This document shows positions 39,107 to 48,136 of a DNA stretch of 64,000 nucleotides, piece after piece (the first letter of the stretch is position 1; every line of letters begins with the position of its first letter). The notes beneath the pieces are model-generated. The model worked only from the letters and a program-made list of their open reading frames with translations, had not been told where the DNA came from and did no database searches. A program made the translations under genes and the position numbers. This stretch comes from Chloroflexota bacterium (GTDB lineage: Bacteria > Chloroflexota > Anaerolineae > Caldilineales > Caldilineaceae), in assembly GCA_016861025.1 (NCBI GenBank), contig BOKO01000007.1, positions 218,318 to 282,317 on the forward strand. The letters are read 5' to 3'.

Positions 39107-40099
39107 ATGGCAAATCCACGGATTACGATTATCGGGTTAGGGCTGACCGGCGCCAGCCTGGGGCTGGCGCTGATGCAAAGCGGGTCGGCGTTGGAGATCG
39201 TGGGGCACGACAAGGAGCCAACGACTGCGCAGGAGGCGCGCAAGCGCAACGCGGTGCATCGCATCGAATGGAATCTCTACAAAGCGTGCGAAGGGGCGTC
39301 GATGATTGTGTTGGCGGTTCCGCTCAACGCTGCAGCCGAGACGCTCGAACTGCTGCGTGAGGACATCCCGCCGACAACGATGGTGCTGGCGCTCAACGGC
39401 GTCTTTGCGCCGGTGTTGAAGCTCTTTGCCGAAACGCTGCCAACGCACAGCAACGTCGTAGTGGGACAGGTCATTCTCAACGGCGTTGGGTCGGAATTGA
39501 CGCCGCGCGCCGATCTCTTTCACAAGGCGGTCTTCTGTCTGGCGTCGGGCGCAACGACGAACCCGGATGCGCTGCAACTCGCCGCCGATTTTGCTGAAAG
39601 CACCGGTGCGCAGCCGCTCTTTGTCGATCCCGACGAACACGACGGGATCGCAGCCGCAGTCGACAGCCTGCCGCGTCTGTTTGGCGCTGCGCTGCTGCAC
39701 ATGGCGGCCGGCTCACCCGGCTGGGTCGAGGCGCAGCGCATGGCAGGCGTCGCCTTCGCACGCACGACGCAGTTCGACCGCAGCGCCCAGAGTCTCTACG
39801 CCGAGCTGATGGCGAATCGGGCAAATGTGTTGCAGCGCCTCGATCAATTGAGCAACGCGCTGGCGGCCTGGCGCGCCTGGCTGACGACCGACGCACCGGC
39901 AGAAGGCGAACATCCGCTCCTGGTTGCGCTGTCGGACGCCGAAAGCGAACGCCAGACGTGGGAGAGCCACGCGCTCCAGCACAACTGGGACCCTTCACAA
40001 AGCCAGGCGCCCGCACAGGAAACGCCGGGCGTGATGCGCCAGATGTTTTTGGGAGGGTGGTTTGGCGGGCGAAAATCGGGCGACAACGACAAGCGGTAA
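39107..40099 (+). CDS. Prephenate dehydrogenase-like NAD(P) oxidoreductase
   Basis: A 330-aa protein of the TyrA/6PGDH-like fold. Rossmann motif IIGLGLTGASLGLAL is at the N-terminus and a helical dimerisation domain follows with the DPDEHDGIAAAVDSLP stretch matching the conserved D-x(n)-HD of prephenate dehydrogenases. However, the usual catalytic HP(M/L)xG motif is replaced by GQVILNGVGSE, so true prephenate dehydrogenation is doubtful. ATG 39107 follows GAAGGATAGAGG. It lies 43 bp after the HD gene and 50 bp before a GT2 gene. No other aromatic amino-acid gene is present. Confidence 0.72.
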   Translation: MANPRITIIGLGLTGASLGLALMQSGSALEIVGHDKEPTTAQEARKRNAVHRIEWNLYKACEGASMIVLAVPLNAAAETLELLREDIPPTTMVLALNGVFAPVLKLFAETLPTHSNVVVGQVILNGVGSELTPRADLFHKAVFCLASGATTNPDALQLAADFAESTGAQPLFVDPDEHDGIAAAVDSLPRLFGAALLHMAAGSPGWVEAQRMAGVAFARTTQFDRSAQSLYAELMANRANVLQRLDQLSNALAAWRAWLTTDAPAEGEHPLLVALSDAESERQTWESHALQHNWDPSQSQAPAQETPGVMRQMFLGGWFGGRKSGDNDKR

Positions 40100-40149
40100 A
40101 TAGGCTGCCATCGGTTCGAGTTGGTTTGCAGGTTTGGGAAACAGTCTGC

Positions 40150-41136
40150 TTGAAGTGCATCATCCAGATTCCCTGTTATAACGAGGCGCAGACGCTGCAC
40201 GAGACGGTTGCTGCGCTACCTGCCGCGCTCCCCGGCGTCGATGTGGTCGAGGTGCTGGTGATCGACGATGGCAGCATAGATGGCACAGCAGAAGTGGCGC
40301 GACAGCTCGGCGTGCATCATGTGGTGCGCCACCCGCGCAACCTGGGGCTGGCGCGCGCCTTTATGACCGGTCTGGACACGGCGATTCAGCTTGGCGCCGA
40401 CATCATCGTCAACACCGACGCCGACAATCAGTACGTCGGCGCGGACATTGCGTTGCTGGTGGCGCCGATCGTCGCTGGCGAGGCGGAGCTGGTGATCGGC
40501 GACCGCGGCGTTGGGGAGGTCGAACATTTCTCGCCGCTGAAGCGCCTTCTACAGCGGCTGGGAAGCTGGGTGATTTCACAGGCGGCGGGGATGAAGGTGC
40601 CGGACGCTACGAGCGGCTTTCGCGCGCTAACGCGTGAAGCGGCGCTGCACACGCTGGTGATCAGCTCCTACTCCTACACGTTGGAGACGCTGATCCAGGC
40701 GGGTGCACAGCGACGTTCGATCCGCTATGTGCCGGTGCGCACCAACCTGCCGACGCGCCCCTCGCGACTGATGAATAACCTGCCCCACTACCTCGCCAAT
40801 TCGACGGTGACGATTGTGCGCGCGTATACTTTCTACCGGCCGTTGCGCGTGTTCACGACGATAGGCGTGCTCTTGTTGACCGCGGGCGTCCTGATCGGCG
40901 TGCGCTTTTTGATCGCCTACTTCACGCAGGGCAGCGCGGGTCACATCCAGTCGCTGATCCTCTCCGCCGTGCTGCTGATCGCCGGCTTCCAGACGCTGCT
41001 GATCGGATTGGTGGCGGATCTGATCGGCGCAAATCGGAAGATTATGGAGGAGGTGTTGGTGCGGGTGCGCGCAAGCTATCATGAAAAGTCACAAAACGAA
41101 GGTGAGTCAATCCAAATACATAACCGTAACGTATAA
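40150..41136 (+). CDS. Family 2 glycosyltransferase with C-terminal membrane helices (DPM1/GtrB-like)
   Basis: A 328-aa GT-A-fold enzyme. IPCYNEAQTL, the VIDDGSIDGTAEVA nucleotide-sugar pocket and DADNQY (metal-binding DxD-like) are intact, and FRALTREAA follows. The C-terminal 100 residues hold two hydrophobic helices (FTTIGVLLLTAGVLIG and SLILSAVLLIAGFQTLLIGL, read as separate stretches), as in enzymes moving sugar onto undecaprenyl or dolichyl phosphate. Start TTG 40150 has GGGAAA about 10 bp upstream; the frame extends to 39958 inside the TyrA-like gene but that part is not real. The last dozen codons are AT-rich, marking the edge of the glycan island. Confidence 0.82.
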   Translation: MKCIIQIPCYNEAQTLHETVAALPAALPGVDVVEVLVIDDGSIDGTAEVARQLGVHHVVRHPRNLGLARAFMTGLDTAIQLGADIIVNTDADNQYVGADIALLVAPIVAGEAELVIGDRGVGEVEHFSPLKRLLQRLGSWVISQAAGMKVPDATSGFRALTREAALHTLVISSYSYTLETLIQAGAQRRSIRYVPVRTNLPTRPSRLMNNLPHYLANSTVTIVRAYTFYRPLRVFTTIGVLLLTAGVLIGVRFLIAYFTQGSAGHIQSLILSAVLLIAGFQTLLIGLVADLIGANRKIMEEVLVRVRASYHEKSQNEGESIQIHNRNV

Positions 41137-41189
41137 ATGCCCTTGAATTCGAGCAATCGGTACTTTCACATGAGCATTTCAAGCTTGTG

Positions 41190-42314
41190 CTAAAACTTTT
41201 GAATAAGGCCATGTTGTCTAAGTTCAGCGTCAGCTTGAGCAAAGTAATCAGTTGATGATGCTGTCTTCGCCCACTGCACCAATTCTTGTAAGCCATCATA
41301 CCAGGTTATTTGTGGTTGATAGTTGAGCACTCGCTGTGCTTTACGAATATCTGCCGTACAATGGCGAATATCCCCCTTCCTGAACTCCCCGTTGGCTAAT
41401 GGCTCTATGGCATCTTTTCCTAACAAATGTGTGAGAGTCGTTGCACATTCAATAATGCGTCTTGGTTCCCCGCTGCCTATGTTAAAAACTTGTCCGTCTG
41501 CCTTGGGGTTATCAAGAGCCAGCAATATAGCTCTACAAACATCGTGAACAGACACAAAATCACGAGTTTGGTTTCCATCTTCAAAAACAATCGGAGGCTG
41601 TTCAGCAAGCAAGCGACTAAGGAAGATGGCTAAAACACCGGTATAAGGATTGCTGAGAGATTGACGTGGGCCGTATACATTAAATAATCGCAAACATACT
41701 GCTGGGATTGCATACAATTGAGCTAAGCTTAAGGTAAGTTCCTCCTGGTATCGTTTTGATAATGCGTAGATGTTTTTCCCTAAGAGTTCTGCATCCTCTG
41801 GAATTGGAACCGGTGTGATCAATTCGCCGGTGTATGGGCAGACAGGTTCCCATCCATGCTTCTGAATATGATGAGAATCTCTAATCTCAATCCTGATCAG
41901 AGAATCATCGGATGGACGCAGATACAGTCCTTCTCCGTATTCAGTCATCGAAGATAGTAAAATTAGTTTATGCAACTTCTGTTTGCGCTGCAATAAAAGT
42001 TCAAGTAGAAGCGCTGTCCCAGCGACATTAACATCTATATAATGGTATGGTTGGTATAGAGATTGTGCAACGCCAACCGCTGCAGCGCAGTGTATTACTA
42101 CATCAACACCTGTAAGCGCCTGCTCCATCATTCCACGATCCCGAATATCCCCAATGAGGAGCTTTACATTTGCAGGTGTGAGAGGCTGGTGGCTAGAGCG
42201 ATGCACCTGCGGAGCCAAATTGTCGATGATCGTGACGGCATATCCTCTCTCAAGAAGTTTTTCGACAACAAATGAACCAATGAAGCCCAATCCACCTGTC
42301 ACTAATATGTTCAC
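41190..42314 (-). CDS. NAD-dependent sugar-nucleotide epimerase (dTDP-rhamnose 4-epimerase-like)
   Basis: A 374-aa extended short-chain dehydrogenase: Rossmann motif GGLGFIGSFV, catalytic SSMTEYGEG and the YALSKR (YxxxK) dyad. The insert around DSHHIQKHGWEPVCPYTGELITP, with two Cys, resembles the dTDP-L-rhamnose 4-epimerase subgroup more than GalE. It begins with GTG 42314, with TGAGGTG 8 bp upstream. It follows a second epimerase gene (42372) by 57 bp and is the last gene of the minus-strand glycan island. Likely supplies one activated sugar; the exact sugar is not certain. Confidence 0.85.
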   Translation of the reverse strand: MNILVTGGLGFIGSFVVEKLLERGYAVTIIDNLAPQVHRSSHQPLTPANVKLLIGDIRDRGMMEQALTGVDVVIHCAAAVGVAQSLYQPYHYIDVNVAGTALLLELLLQRKQKLHKLILLSSMTEYGEGLYLRPSDDSLIRIEIRDSHHIQKHGWEPVCPYTGELITPVPIPEDAELLGKNIYALSKRYQEELTLSLAQLYAIPAVCLRLFNVYGPRQSLSNPYTGVLAIFLSRLLAEQPPIVFEDGNQTRDFVSVHDVCRAILLALDNPKADGQVFNIGSGEPRRIIECATTLTHLLGKDAIEPLANGEFRKGDIRHCTADIRKAQRVLNYQPQITWYDGLQELVQWAKTASSTDYFAQADAELRQHGLIQKF

Positions 42315-42371
42315 TAGATAGTCACCTCATCTATTCAAGTAATTTCGGTTTGAGAAAAACACTTTGCTTAG

Positions 42372-43424
42372 TTATTGGTTGAGACGTTTCTGCTCAGCGA
42401 CAATCATTTCGCTAACAATTTGATCTAGTGAATAGCGAATACTCCACTGAGGATAGTGTGACCTAAACTTACTCATATCTGTGATGTAACAGACATGGTC
42501 GCCCATCCGATGTCGCTCATCGTATTCCCATCGCAATTTGTAACCACCAATCTGATCAATCAAACGGATAACTTCCAATATAGAGGCGCTATTCGAACGT
42601 CCTCCGCCAAGATTATAAACTTCTCCTGGTCGGGGATCTTTTGCAAACTCCTCGATGGCCTTGATCACATCATAACTATGGATTTGGTCTCTAACCTGTT
42701 TTCCCTTGTATCCGTAGATTGTGTAAACTCGTCCTGTTACGGCGGTTTTGACCAAATAAGAAAGAAATCCGTGTAACCTTACACCAGAATGAGCAGAGCC
42801 TGTCAAACATCCTCCCCGAAAGACGCCTGTCTTTAGCCCAAAGTATCGCCCATATTCCTGCGTCATAATGTCAGCAGCAACTTTCGATGCACCAAAAATC
42901 GAATGCAGGCTTTGATCAATTCTGCATTTCTCAGTCACACCTTGATAGTCTGCCGGATGCGCATAGTCAAAGCGTGTTTCTAGTTCCTGGATTTCCAGCT
43001 CATTTGGGGCATCACCATACACCTTATTTGTACTCATCAAGACAAAAACGGCATTAGGCGAATACTGTCTGGTTGCCTCCAGCAGATTGACGGTGCCAAC
43101 AGCATTCACATCAAAATCCACCAGGGGAATTTCCTTCGCCTTATCGTGGGAAGGTTGAGCGGCACAATGAATAATCAGATCGAGAGTTCTGTGACTGAAT
43201 AACTGAAAGACCGCTTCTCGATCTCGAATGTCTAAATTGATATGCCGAAAATTCGTTGTGGTTGCCTGCAATCTCCGCAAGTTCCATGTGGTGTCACCTT
43301 CTTCACCGAAGAACACCCGCCGCATATTGTTGTCGACTCCGATAATATGATGGCCTCTCGCGTCAAAATACAGGACAGCTTCTGATCCGATAAGTCCATT
43401 GCTGCCCGTAATCAAGATGTTCAT
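42372..43424 (-). CDS. CDP-paratose/tyvelose 2-epimerase-like NAD-dependent epimerase
   Basis: A 350-aa extended SDR. Rossmann start ITGSNGLIGSEAV, NKVYGDAPNELEI, the FGASKVAAD active-site dyad region and the distinctive RGGCLTGSAHSGVRLHGF and YKGKQVRDQIHS stretches match CDP-paratose 2-epimerase (tyvelose epimerase) relatives. Partner enzymes making CDP-paratose are not in the window, so another 2-epimerase activity is possible. It precedes the rhamnose-epimerase-like gene and follows the surface-protein gene with a long hairpin between. No ribosome site is clear upstream of ATG 43424. Confidence 0.82.
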   Translation of the reverse strand: MNILITGSNGLIGSEAVLYFDARGHHIIGVDNNMRRVFFGEEGDTTWNLRRLQATTTNFRHINLDIRDREAVFQLFSHRTLDLIIHCAAQPSHDKAKEIPLVDFDVNAVGTVNLLEATRQYSPNAVFVLMSTNKVYGDAPNELEIQELETRFDYAHPADYQGVTEKCRIDQSLHSIFGASKVAADIMTQEYGRYFGLKTGVFRGGCLTGSAHSGVRLHGFLSYLVKTAVTGRVYTIYGYKGKQVRDQIHSYDVIKAIEEFAKDPRPGEVYNLGGGRSNSASILEVIRLIDQIGGYKLRWEYDERHRMGDHVCYITDMSKFRSHYPQWSIRYSLDQIVSEMIVAEQKRLNQ

Positions 43425-43473
43425 ATGCAGTTACAGTGGGTTTGACTTTACAATGACTTGTGAATACTTTTGA

Positions 43474-43524
43474 CGCACAACAACTGGGCGGTAGCATGAC
43501 ATGCTACCGCCCAGTTGTTGTGCG
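43474..43524. repeat. 25-bp perfect inverted repeat with 1-nt loop
   Basis: Arms 43474-43498 and 43500-43524 are exact reverse complements with a single base between. It lies between the surface-protein stop (43559) and the next minus-strand gene (43424). No clear T run follows on either strand. It may act as a transcription barrier or RNase III target protecting the upstream mRNA; no transposase or terminal repeats were seen. Confidence 0.8.
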
Positions 43525-43558
43525 CGTCCCGACACTTTACGTTGGCGAGACGAGACGG

Positions 43559-45121
43559 TTATGGAACACCGTTATATACACTCGCACGATTGAAGTAAAC
43601 GATATTACCAACTGCTAGAAGCTTACTTCCGGCAGGTGCTCTGACAATCACACCGCCAATGAAACTTGGGCGCCCGCTCACAGTTGGGAAGGAATTGAAA
43701 GCGCTTGCCGGCAAATCGCCACCATTGCGTGTATTGAGACCGATTGCTTCACCTGGCCCTAAGCCGTCGCCTTTGGTGGCAGGATTCAGTTCAGCTCCGG
43801 TGAATGACTTGACAACATTGCCGTTTACGTCGACAAAATCAATGAACAGGTTACTCTCGCTGATGGTTGTGTCGCCAATGTTCTGAACGTTAACAGCAGA
43901 CCATTGTGACCAGCCACTGGTGTTGGTGTAATGAAGCCGATACTGGGCTGGAAGGAAAAGAAGATTACTGCCTTCGCTTGGGCCAGCAAGTGCATATAGG
44001 TCGGCGTAGCCCAACGAGCCCCAGTTCGTGACATTCGTGCCCACTAAGTCCTGGTCGGATTCGATAAGCACCGAACCATCCCAGTCAGGAAGGCCATTGC
44101 CAGCCTTGCTTAACGCATAAAAATCCGTTGCTGGGAAGTCACCGCCATTCTGCGTATTCAAGCCTGCGGCCGACAATGGAGGAATCGTAATGTTCTTGAC
44201 CAAGGAAGGCGTGGTGGCGCCGCGCGCAGTATAGGTCAATTTCACATTTGCGGTCGCAGTTGTACTTGTGTTCTGCAAGTTCAGAGCAGAATACAATGTC
44301 CACTGAGTCGCTGGTAAGTTCTGCCAGTTAGCAGGCGCGTTGAAGATGAAGCGATAGTGAGAGGGTGCGTACAAAACCTTACCCTTATTACTTTCGGTTA
44401 GACCTTGATATGCACCAGCACGATTTGCCCACGTTGCAGTAGATGCTCCAGCAAGTAGACGCCCATTCGTCGATTCAACGGTGACAGAGCCATCCCGGAA
44501 ATCGGCGGGGAAGTTAGGTGGAACATCGCTGGCATTGCCGAGATAGAACGTCCGTTGACCGTAAGCTGGAAGCGTTGCATTCAAAGAGCCTGCAGCAGCG
44601 CCATCACGTTTTTTGAATGTCAAGGTAATGTTAGCAGGCTGATTCTCCGTGTTCTGAATCGAAATGCGAGACACAATTGCGTTAAACCGCCAAACCGATG
44701 GGAAATACAGGGTTGTGGCTGGCGCAGAGGTGGCGTTATACGCAGCTTGCGTCTGACGCGAGGGGTCTAGAATGTCGCCTGGAACATTTCTATACTGGAT
44801 ACTTACAACAGCAGCCAGTCCTTCATTTGAGCCTAAAACAGCTGAACCTTGAAATCCTGAGGGGAGACCCGGAACTTCGGCCGTTTTAAACTCCCTGACT
44901 GCCCTCGACTGAATCACAGTGCCTGAGGTGGTCACCGCAACCGTTCCGTCTGGACGATAATAAGTCTCGACTACAGTTGCACTCTGACCACTCATATTCT
45001 TATTTTGCACAACAGCATTTGTTGTGCCATCGCCTGGCTGCGGATATTGCTGGGCGAAAGCTGCTCCCACGTTAATCACTACGAGAGACACTGCTAATAA
45101 ACATGAAAGTAGTTGTTTCAT
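43559..45121 (-). CDS. Secreted surface protein with three tandem beta-sandwich-like repeats
   Basis: A 520-aa exported protein I do not recognise by family. Residues 1-22 form a signal peptide (MKQLLSCLLAVSLVV, ending AFAQ). Three repeats of about 130 residues follow, each with an (L/I)xxQNT(x)n-A(N/T)-type beta start and a GLNTxNGGDxPAxxFY-like or YLGNASDVPPNFPADF segment, then an SVxxES/DxxL strand. This looks like a Ser/Asn/Thr-rich extracellular adhesin or S-layer-like fold. The start at 45121 is decided by AAGGAG upstream; the frame to 45373 is not coding. Expression could be controlled by the GGTTTGA...TCAAACC inverted repeat at 45186-45204. It is located among glycan genes and may be a glycosylated acceptor. 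Confidence 0.72.
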   Translation of the reverse strand: MKQLLSCLLAVSLVVINVGAAFAQQYPQPGDGTTNAVVQNKNMSGQSATVVETYYRPDGTVAVTTSGTVIQSRAVREFKTAEVPGLPSGFQGSAVLGSNEGLAAVVSIQYRNVPGDILDPSRQTQAAYNATSAPATTLYFPSVWRFNAIVSRISIQNTENQPANITLTFKKRDGAAAGSLNATLPAYGQRTFYLGNASDVPPNFPADFRDGSVTVESTNGRLLAGASTATWANRAGAYQGLTESNKGKVLYAPSHYRFIFNAPANWQNLPATQWTLYSALNLQNTSTTATANVKLTYTARGATTPSLVKNITIPPLSAAGLNTQNGGDFPATDFYALSKAGNGLPDWDGSVLIESDQDLVGTNVTNWGSLGYADLYALAGPSEGSNLLFLPAQYRLHYTNTSGWSQWSAVNVQNIGDTTISESNLFIDFVDVNGNVVKSFTGAELNPATKGDGLGPGEAIGLNTRNGGDLPASAFNSFPTVSGRPSFIGGVIVRAPAGSKLLAVGNIVYFNRASVYNGVP

Positions 45122-45365
45122 CGTCACTGCTCCTTGGAGATTCCTGAAATTCTTAATAGCCTGCGACTGCACAATGTAAAAGTGTGGTTTGAGTGGATCA
45201 AACCCTATAAGTAGTATGGCGTCCACCAAGGATAAATTCAATAAGTTGTTAGGAGTAAATTTGAGAGTACTTCTTTTGGAGTACTCGATTGACGTCCCTG
45301 CCCAAGCAATATTTGTCGTCATGTCCATGTGCATTGATGCGGTGAGTGATAGGATGCGCTTCGCT

Positions 45366-46892
45366 CTATCCACATGGAGCTGCTGACCATTGCGTCAGCT
45401 TTTCTTCCGACAATGAAAGTGAATTCAGTAGAGCAGTCAATTGGGTATGAAGCGACCGAGCGATCCCGCAATGCTCTTCAATGAGATTGTCTTGTTGTTT
45501 TGGATCACCGGCGAGATTGTACAACTCGGAGGCTGCATGAGCACCTCCATATAGAAGCGCCCATTCACCGTCTGAGACCGTGATCATTGGTTTGAGGGAA
45601 AGTGATAGATTTAGACTTCTTGCTGATACAGCAATTTGCCGGAATGGTTCCTGCGGATTGGAAATGACTGAGCGCAATGACATTCCATCAATAGCGTAAG
45701 TAAGGGGTATTCCTGCATAGTCAACAATCGTTGGCAAAATATCGATAGGTTGCACCATGGTAGAATATCGTCTATGGGCTTCGCCAGGAACTCGAATCAT
45801 CAACGGCACGTGCACCAGCTCTTCATATAAAGGGTATGCTTGATAATGTCCAAGGTGATCCCAGGATTTTCCTATATTGCCATGCTCCCCAAGCAAGAAC
45901 CCATGGTCTGAGCAAAACAACACTAGGGTGCTGTCTGATAGGTTAAGGTCATCCAGCGCCTCAAAAAATACGCCCAGCCAATGATCAACGAAGCTAATTT
46001 CAGCTGAATAGAGTGCTTTTGCGTAGGTTAATTCAGCCTCGGTCAAATATGTCGATGGTGCGTAGGCAGGAGAAATCACTCGCTCGCCTTCATATCCCTC
46101 GTCATATAATGCGACATACCGAGAAGGCGGATCCCAAGGTTCATGAGGATCGAAGCAATCGACGTGCAGGTAAAAATCACCGTGTTGGGCATTACGCGTG
46201 AGCCAATCTATGGCAGCCAAAATCGTTCGAGCGGTGCAATAGTGATCTTCGGTGGTGAATTCTGCTGTATTGCGCAAATGCTGTTTCACTTCATGCACAT
46301 CGCGCAGTTTCTCAGGGCTGCAAGGAAGTAGAGGATTCAGTGGGAGCGAGCGGTATCGATCCCCTTCTTGGCCGCGAATCCATTCCCAAGATTGAAAACC
46401 TCGATCAAAAAAGAATCCATGATCTTTAAGGTGCCAAGTATCAAAAACGAGACCTGTTATGTAATTCTTGTCACCAAGAATACTTGCAAGTACGGTCTCC
46501 TCTGCTGGGATATCATCCCATCCTATGCGATGAAACATATATCGCCCTGTAAACATTTCAGCGCGATTCAGGACGGTCGGGAAACCGCTTGCATACGCTT
46601 TGTCAAACACCTGCGACTGCATGGCAAAAGTATCGATATTGGGTGTTTTGATCGAGGAGTTTCCGTGAAAACCTACATGATCATACCTAAAGGAGTCAGA
46701 AAGAATTGTGACTACATTCAGACGCTCTCCTTTGCTAAGTTTGCGCACATATGGCATGAAAATCGGATGAGGCTCTTGAGACAAATGAGAGTATAAATCA
46801 CTTCCCCAAACAGAGGCTATTCCAATTGAACTGGCTTGTTTCAAAAATTTGCGGCGCGAGATTTTTGATTTGTTGGCCTTTATGTTTTTCAC
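45366..46892 (-). CDS. Tat-exported sulfatase-fold protein with Thr nucleophile position
   Basis: A 508-aa alkaline-phosphatase-superfamily member of the sulfatase type. A twin-arginine motif SRRKFLK (Arg13/Arg14) at the N-terminus predicts folded export. Metal-ligand features are present (TILSDSFRYD with Asp66/Asp71; LFCSDHGFLLGEHG), and NIDTFAMQSQVFDKAYASG leads to the active-site segment. There, the Cys/Ser needed to form formylglycine (C-x-P-S-R) is replaced by Thr106 in TVLNRAEMFTGR. It is thus probably not a classical sulfatase; a phosphohydrolase or phosphotransferase is more likely. The start is GTG 46892 with AAAGGAG 9 bp upstream. It follows a GT4 gene by 35 bp. Confidence 0.8.
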   Translation of the reverse strand: MKNIKANKSKISRRKFLKQASSIGIASVWGSDLYSHLSQEPHPIFMPYVRKLSKGERLNVVTILSDSFRYDHVGFHGNSSIKTPNIDTFAMQSQVFDKAYASGFPTVLNRAEMFTGRYMFHRIGWDDIPAEETVLASILGDKNYITGLVFDTWHLKDHGFFFDRGFQSWEWIRGQEGDRYRSLPLNPLLPCSPEKLRDVHEVKQHLRNTAEFTTEDHYCTARTILAAIDWLTRNAQHGDFYLHVDCFDPHEPWDPPSRYVALYDEGYEGERVISPAYAPSTYLTEAELTYAKALYSAEISFVDHWLGVFFEALDDLNLSDSTLVLFCSDHGFLLGEHGNIGKSWDHLGHYQAYPLYEELVHVPLMIRVPGEAHRRYSTMVQPIDILPTIVDYAGIPLTYAIDGMSLRSVISNPQEPFRQIAVSARSLNLSLSLKPMITVSDGEWALLYGGAHAASELYNLAGDPKQQDNLIEEHCGIARSLHTQLTALLNSLSLSEEKLTQWSAAPCG

Positions 46893-46927
46893 AATATTGC
46901 GCTCCTTTATTGCAAAATGGCCATTCA

Positions 46928-48133
46928 TCAACAGTTAGAATGAATGAACGATTCAAACAGCCCCATCGCCTCCTGCCAATTGTAGTGCGATTTGACAAAC
47001 TCTCGTCCTTTTTGCGCTATTTTCAACCAATATGGTTCATCCTGCAATAGGTGAATGATTGCTTCCGCGAATTGTTCTGGGGTGTCAGCTACGATTAAAT
47101 CTCGTCCCGGTTTGACCCCTGTCCCAGAGATGCCGAAAGTTGTTGAAACGGTTGGACGGGCGGCAGCTAAACCGTTTAGCGTTTTAGTGATGACTCCTCC
47201 ACCCATTCGTAGCGGCACGATGTTGATAGCAGATTCCGCATAAAATGGCGTAAGACTATCCACCGCCCCTGTAATCTCAACTCCGGCGAACGCGGCCAAA
47301 TCATGTACAGCTGGGGTTGGGTTGCTTCCAGCAATTACCAGCGCAACGTCAGGAATCTGTCGTTGCACAATCGGCAAAATCTCTTTTACAAAATAAACAA
47401 CTGCGTCCACGTTTTTGGGATTGGCCATCGCTCCGACAAAAAGTAATCGATTGTGCGGTGGGCGCTGGGCAGGTATTGAAAGAAATTCCTCTGTCAGACC
47501 TTCAAACCATGGTGGCAAAACACCAAAATTTTGCGTCGGAATCAACTTCTCCAGAAATGCTTTATCTTCGTGTGAGCGTGTGACAACGCCGTCATAGCGT
47601 CGAACATAACTGAGTTCGCAATAATAAGTGTATAGCCAGTCAAACATCGAGCGCCAGCGTTGGACAGTTCGACCTTCTCTAAGATAAGTGTGAAAAGCCA
47701 TGATGGAGTAGATATCCACCTCGTCCAATATGCACTTAATGTTGTCGAGCATATGCCCATATTGCGCCATCATGCCATCAACGATTGCCACATCAAAATG
47801 ATAGTAGCGTGTCACTTCAAGCAATTTCTGGCGATATGTCAATGAGAACACTCTTCCATAAACTTTTGGGTATATCGTCCTCCAAAATGCACGCCATAGA
47901 CGATCGGGTAGTGCTGAGGCGCTGTAGGGTACTCCAACTACATGTGTGCAAATCTTTCTCAATTCACAAAGGCTTTCCTGTTCTTCCGACCTGACAAATG
48001 CGATTATTGACACCTGATGCCGCTTACTCAGCTCCAGAAGATAATGATAGGTGTCTTGCCCTCCGCTATCAAGTGCTTTGGCATGGGGAAGGAATCGACA
48101 AACAAAGAGAATTTTCAGAGGCGATACAATCAT
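46928..48133 (-). CDS. Family 4 glycosyltransferase
   Basis: A 401-aa GT-B-fold enzyme of the group 1 type. The N-terminal domain starts LKILFVCRFLPH; the C-terminal domain has LLFVGAMANPKNVDAVVYF (nucleotide-sugar pocket region), PLRMGGGVITKTLNGLAAARPTVSTTFG (the E/x-type donor motif with PLxxGGG) and ends in TPEQFAEAIIHLL. Transfers a sugar to a growing lipid-linked glycan. It lies directly downstream of the flippase (3 bp spacing) and upstream of the sulfatase-fold gene. No membrane helix is visible. Donor and acceptor unknown. Confidence 0.87.
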   Translation of the reverse strand: MIVSPLKILFVCRFLPHAKALDSGGQDTYHYLLELSKRHQVSIIAFVRSEEQESLCELRKICTHVVGVPYSASALPDRLWRAFWRTIYPKVYGRVFSLTYRQKLLEVTRYYHFDVAIVDGMMAQYGHMLDNIKCILDEVDIYSIMAFHTYLREGRTVQRWRSMFDWLYTYYCELSYVRRYDGVVTRSHEDKAFLEKLIPTQNFGVLPPWFEGLTEEFLSIPAQRPPHNRLLFVGAMANPKNVDAVVYFVKEILPIVQRQIPDVALVIAGSNPTPAVHDLAAFAGVEITGAVDSLTPFYAESAINIVPLRMGGGVITKTLNGLAAARPTVSTTFGISGTGVKPGRDLIVADTPEQFAEAIIHLLQDEPYWLKIAQKGREFVKSHYNWQEAMGLFESFIHSNC

Positions 48134-48136
48134 TTT

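Noticed and set aside
39477..40163. 228-aa minus-strand open frame
   Set aside because: Arg/Pro/Cys-rich shadow of the TyrA-like gene with no homology by eye.
43474..43524. Long inverted repeat considered as ends of an insertion sequence or MITE
   Set aside because: Arms are adjacent with one base between them, no flanking direct repeat was seen, and there is no transposase nearby.
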